Positions 5,016-5,992 of a stretch of DNA of 5,992 bases are shown here, one piece after another. Made by a program: the position numbers and the translations under genes. Position 1 is the stretch's first letter, and each line of letters begins with the position of its first letter. Source of the DNA: an uncultured Selenomonadaceae bacterium (GTDB lineage Bacteria > Bacillota > Negativicutes > Selenomonadales > Selenomonadaceae); NCBI GenBank assembly GCA_902782705.1, contig CACZOL010000035.1:1-5992 (forward strand), in the 5' to 3' direction. The notes under the pieces were generated by a model that worked only from the letters and a program-made list of their open reading frames with translations, did not search any database and had not been told where the DNA came from.

Positions 5016-5992
5016 TGGAGTTCCCTTTGCTTTCCACCGTTTTGATCGCGCCGATCGTTGCGGCCTTTGTGCTGTGCTTCGTGCCGAAAGACGACAGGGA
5101 AACGATCCGCAGAGTGGCGGCGGCTGCGACGATCTTCATGCTGTGCCTGACGGTCTATGCGTTCTTCAGCTTCGATACCATGGCGGGCGGCGTGCAATTC
5201 GCCGAAAAAATCCCGTGGGTGGCCGATCTCGGCGTTTGTTACTCGGTAGGCGTCGACGGCATCTCGATGCCGCTGCTCTTGCTGGTGGGCGTTATCGGCG
5301 TTTCCGCCGTCTACACATCGTGGAATACGGAAAAGCGGCCGAAGGAATTCTTCATCCTGTTGCTGCTCCTGATTGCGGGCGTCACCGGCACGTTCATCGC
5401 GAGGGACTTGTTCCTGTTCCTGCTTTCTTACGAGCTCTTCGTGATCCCCGTGTTTATCATGGTGCTGGTCTGGGGCTCTACGAAGCGGCTGCCGAAAGAA
5501 TTCGTCGGCATGAAATTCATCGTGTTCCTGCTGATGGGCTCGGCCTTCATGCTCGTCGGCGTCGTGCTGCTCTACGTGACCGCTTATCCGGCGGGGGAGC
5601 GCACCTTCGACTTTGACGCGCTGCGATTGGCCGGGGAAATGGGAAGATTCAGCGACAGCTTCCAGATTTCCACCTTCCCGCTGCTTTTGCTGGGATTCGG
5701 CTCGCTGCTTTCGATGTTCCCGTTCCACAGCTGGTCGCCGGACGGCCATGCCGCGGCGCCTACGGCTGTTTCCATGATTCACGCGGGCATCCTGAAAAAG
5801 CTCGGCGCGTACGGTTTGATCCGGGTCGGCGTGCTGCTCTTGCCCGTCGGTGCGAAATATTGGTCGCCGCTGATCGTCACGACGGCGGTGATGGGCGTCC
5901 TGTATGCGGCCTATATCGTCATGGCGCAAAAGGACCTCAAATACATCATCGGCTATTCGTCGGTGTCGCACATGGGCTATATCCTGCTCGGC
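5015..5992 (+). CDS. nuoM: NADH-quinone oxidoreductase subunit M (NuoM), 5' part
   Basis: Antiporter-like proton-pumping subunit (ND4 homologue), placed between NuoL and NuoN in the membrane arm. The frame is open to the window edge, giving 326 residues of a family protein of about 480-510. Motifs are VGVDGISMPLLLL (78-90), FLLSYELFVIPVFIMVLVWG (135-154), MFPFHSWSPDGHAAAPTAVS (234-253), HAGILKKLGAYGLIRV (256-271), and AQKDLKYIIGYSSVSHMGY (304-322). Glu140 matches E. coli Glu144 in TM5. The TM7 lysine (E. coli Lys234) is not conserved: aligning on the FHSW/LHGW motif puts Leu231 there. Lys262 matches E. coli Lys265 and has an extra neighbour, Lys261. WSPDGH replaces the usual WLPDAH, so this belongs to a divergent NuoM branch rather than to NuoL or NuoN. 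The ATG sits in a TGATG overlap with nuoL and has a strong ribosome site. Confidence 0.94.
   Translation, partial: MEFPLLSTVLIAPIVAAFVLCFVPKDDRETIRRVAAAATIFMLCLTVYAFFSFDTMAGGVQFAEKIPWVADLGVCYSVGVDGISMPLLLLVGVIGVSAVYTSWNTEKRPKEFFILLLLLIAGVTGTFIARDLFLFLLSYELFVIPVFIMVLVWGSTKRLPKEFVGMKFIVFLLMGSAFMLVGVVLLYVTAYPAGERTFDFDALRLAGEMGRFSDSFQISTFPLLLLGFGSLLSMFPFHSWSPDGHAAAPTAVSMIHAGILKKLGAYGLIRVGVLLLPVGAKYWSPLIVTTAVMGVLYAAYIVMAQKDLKYIIGYSSVSHMGYILLG

Noticed and set aside
4973..5971. 332-codon open frame on the minus strand opposite nuoM
   Set aside because: It has the same Arg/His/Gln/Glu-rich shadow composition, lies opposite a clear nuoM, and has no family motifs.
2..5992. Membrane-bound hydrogenase (Ech/Hyf type) or Mrp antiporter operon instead of complex I
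   Set aside because: NuoD lacks the hydrogenase C-terminal DPCxxC cysteines. NuoH, NuoJ and NuoK carry complex I signatures, and separate NuoL and NuoM genes follow in complex I order.

Overview
This window is the middle of an operon for respiratory complex I (proton-pumping NADH:quinone oxidoreductase or a ferredoxin-type relative), all on the plus strand: nuoD (3' half), nuoH, nuoI, nuoJ, nuoK, nuoL and nuoM (5' part). Every gene was recognised from its translated family motifs. There is almost no non-coding DNA. The only gaps are 16 bases between nuoH and nuoI and 12 bases between nuoK and nuoL. Four of the six junctions overlap, three of them as TGATG, where stop and start share one base. 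No promoter, terminator, RNA gene, mobile element or CRISPR array is visible, as expected inside an operon.

The genes cover three parts of the enzyme. NuoD and NuoI belong to the peripheral arm: NuoD helps form the quinone site, and NuoI carries two [4Fe-4S] clusters that pass electrons towards it. NuoH is the heel subunit that joins the quinone cavity to the membrane arm. NuoJ and NuoK continue the polar axis, and NuoL and NuoM are antiporter-like proton channels. The nuoN gene is expected just past the right edge, and nuoA, nuoB and nuoC before the left edge.

nuoD is followed directly by nuoH, with no nuoE, nuoF or nuoG between them. This is the layout of 11-subunit complex I, whose electron donor may be ferredoxin or flavodoxin rather than NADH. 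The moderately G+C-rich DNA, strong GGAGG ribosome sites and short NuoI suggest an anaerobic Gram-positive-lineage bacterium, perhaps a member of the Negativicutes (Selenomonas-like). That placement is a guess from general impression, not from a search.

I see no new type of system here. The most interesting detail is in NuoM: the TM7 lysine considered central to proton transfer (E. coli Lys234) aligns with leucine, inside a distinctive WSPDGH-type segment. Smaller oddities are an Asn in place of Pro after the last cluster cysteine of NuoI, a Lys/Glu/Ala tail on NuoI, an N-terminal extension on NuoJ, and a NuoD that ends in Cys where the family normally ends in Arg.
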